Below the pieces are notes generated by a model. It searched no databases, was not told the DNA's origin, and worked only from the letters and a program-made list of their open reading frames with translations. Below are positions 30,744-31,953 of a DNA stretch of 31,953 nt, in pieces. The stretch is taken from positions 1,771 through 33,723 of the forward strand of contig DBGA01000042.1 of assembly GCA_002295325.1 (NCBI GenBank), written 5' to 3'. The translations under genes were made by a program, and so were the position numbers. The first letter of the stretch is position 1; each line of letters opens with the position of its first letter. Source of the DNA: Ruminococcaceae bacterium UBA866 (lineage in GTDB: Bacteria; Bacillota; Clostridia; Oscillospirales; Ruminococcaceae).

Positions 30744-31953
30744 ATGGAAACAACGAAATCCGTAGGCCAAAAGCTTCAAGATGAGCTTTTGATTAACAGA
30801 AAAAATGGTGGGCTAATCCTATCCGATAGCGAAATCAAGGAAGTTGAGGATTATTGTGAGGGCTATAAAAAGTTCCTTGACGATGCTAAAACTGAGCGTG
30901 AAGCAGTAATTGTTTCAATCGACATTGCTAAAAAACATGGTTTTACTGAATACGAATATGGCAAAAAGTATGTTGCTGGTGAAAAAATTTATTACAATAA
31001 CCGTGGTAAATCAGTTATTTTTGCAGTTATGGGTACAGAAGCTATTGAAAATGGCGTTAACATTATGGCGGCACACATTGATGCTCCACGTATCGACCTG
31101 AAGGCTCGCCCACTTTACGAAGAGGGTGAGATTGCATTCTTCAAAACACATTACTATGGCGGTATCAAAAAATATCAATGGACTGCTATTCCTCTTGCTC
31201 TTCACGGCGTAATCGTAAAGGGTGACGGTACTAGCGTTACGATCACTTTGGGCGAAGACGAAACTGATCCAGTTTTCTGTATCACTGACCTACTTCCTCA
31301 CCTTGCACAAGACCAAATGAAACGCACACTTGCTGACGGAATTCGTGGCGAGGAGCTTAACATTCTTATCGGTTCTTATCCTTTTAAAGATGATGCTGCA
31401 AGTGAAAAAGTGAAACTGAATATCATTAAAATGCTAAACGATAAGTATGGCATTATCGAAAGTGATTTGCTTTCTGCTGAACTTGAGCTTGTTCCTGCTT
31501 ACAAGGCAAAGGATATCGGTTTTGACCGTAGCTTAATCGGTGGTTATGGACAGGACGATAGAGTTTGTTCTTATACTGCTCTTACTGCAACTATGGAGGC
31601 TACTGCTCCTAAACGCACAATTATCTGTGTACTTTCTGACAAGGAAGAGGTTGGCTCTGATGGAAATACAGGACTAAACTCATCTTACATGAAATACTTT
31701 ATTGCAGATTTAGCAAAACCTTACGGTGTTGATGGCAGACGAGTTCTAAGCAACTCAAAATGTCTATCTGCTGACGTAAACGCTGCGTTTGACCCTACTT
31801 TCCCTGAGGTAACTGAAAAGAGAAACACTTGCTACATCAACTATGGTGTGGTTGTTACGAAATACACTGGCTCAAGAGGAAAATCTGGCACTTCTGACGC
31901 TTCTGCTGAATTTACCGGAGAAGTACAAAGAATGCTAGACAAACACAACGTTA
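30744..31953 (+). CDS. M18 family aminopeptidase (runs off window)
   Basis: The first 403 codons of a metallo-aminopeptidase of the aspartyl aminopeptidase (M18) family. The metal site is visible: His in MAAHIDAPRIDLK, Asp in GYGQDDRVCSYTAL, and the catalytic Glu with a metal-binding neighbour in LSDKEEVGSDG. The start METTKSVGQ follows AGGAGG. The C-terminal part with the last metal-binding His is outside the window. It follows the transglycosylase gene by 19 bp and is probably in the same operon. Confidence 0.92.
   Translation, partial: METTKSVGQKLQDELLINRKNGGLILSDSEIKEVEDYCEGYKKFLDDAKTEREAVIVSIDIAKKHGFTEYEYGKKYVAGEKIYYNNRGKSVIFAVMGTEAIENGVNIMAAHIDAPRIDLKARPLYEEGEIAFFKTHYYGGIKKYQWTAIPLALHGVIVKGDGTSVTITLGEDETDPVFCITDLLPHLAQDQMKRTLADGIRGEELNILIGSYPFKDDAASEKVKLNIIKMLNDKYGIIESDLLSAELELVPAYKAKDIGFDRSLIGGYGQDDRVCSYTALTATMEATAPKRTIICVLSDKEEVGSDGNTGLNSSYMKYFIADLAKPYGVDGRRVLSNSKCLSADVNAAFDPTFPEVTEKRNTCYINYGVVVTKYTGSRGKSGTSDASAEFTGEVQRMLDKHNV

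Noticed and set aside
1..31953. CRISPR array, transposon, integrase, tRNA or rRNA gene, phage module
   Set aside because: No regular spaced repeats, no mobile-element proteins, and no tRNA- or rRNA-like segments were seen anywhere in the window.

Overview
The window comes from a low-GC Gram-positive bacterium, most likely a Clostridia (Oscillospiraceae/Ruminococcaceae-like) chromosome. The evidence is the strong AGGAGG ribosome binding sites, near-consensus TTGACA/TATAAT promoters, a T-box leader, the ylxM-ffh-rpsP-KH-rimM-trmD cluster, the single-chain PurL with fused glutaminase domain, MtaB, and a DUF951 gene ahead of prfA. I saw no rRNA, tRNA, CRISPR array, transposase or prophage. Almost everything is housekeeping, so the novelty lies mainly in the control regions.

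Layout. 1-1306: start of rpoB (minus, runs off the window) with its own consensus promoter and a structured leader. 1379-5346: minus-strand group of a lipoprotein, a DUF3795 protein, a TIM-barrel sugar isomerase-like protein and an acyl-CoA synthetase, the last preceded by a T-box riboswitch whose specifier reads best as CUC (Leu). 5366-9951: two-component system, rsmI, trmN6 and a TVP38/DedA-type membrane protein, all minus. 10228-15425: purL and mtaB, minus. 15610-16439: a histidine-less HPr paralogue (plus) facing a normal HPr gene (minus). 16564-21307: trmD, rimM, khpA, rpsP, ffh, ylxM and trmB, minus. 21470-25432: ROK repressor (plus), two GNAT acetyltransferases (minus), YibE/F membrane protein (plus). 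25431-26863: S1-domain protein and a small unknown gene, minus. 26919-31953: DUF951, prfA, tsaC/sua5, coaE, a lytic transglycosylase and the start of an M18 aminopeptidase, all plus.

Most genes serve translation: tRNA modification (TrmB, TrmD, TrmN6, MtaB, TsaC), rRNA modification and ribosome assembly (RsmI, RimM, S16, KhpA), termination (RF1), protein targeting (Ffh) and transcription (RpoB). The strongest leads are: (1) a leucine-type T-box controlling an acyl-CoA ligase, which would fit leucine synthesis from isovalerate; (2) a duplicated promoter-plus-three-hairpin cassette placed about 35 bp ahead of two unrelated genes (TVP38 and trmB), whose third hairpin keeps pairing despite sequence change; (3) a 13-bp stem that hides the ribosome binding site of an S1-domain RNA-binding protein; and (4) several long palindromes lying on promoters (ylxM-ffh, mtaB, ROK gene, purL). 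All functions are read from sequence by eye; no searches were run.
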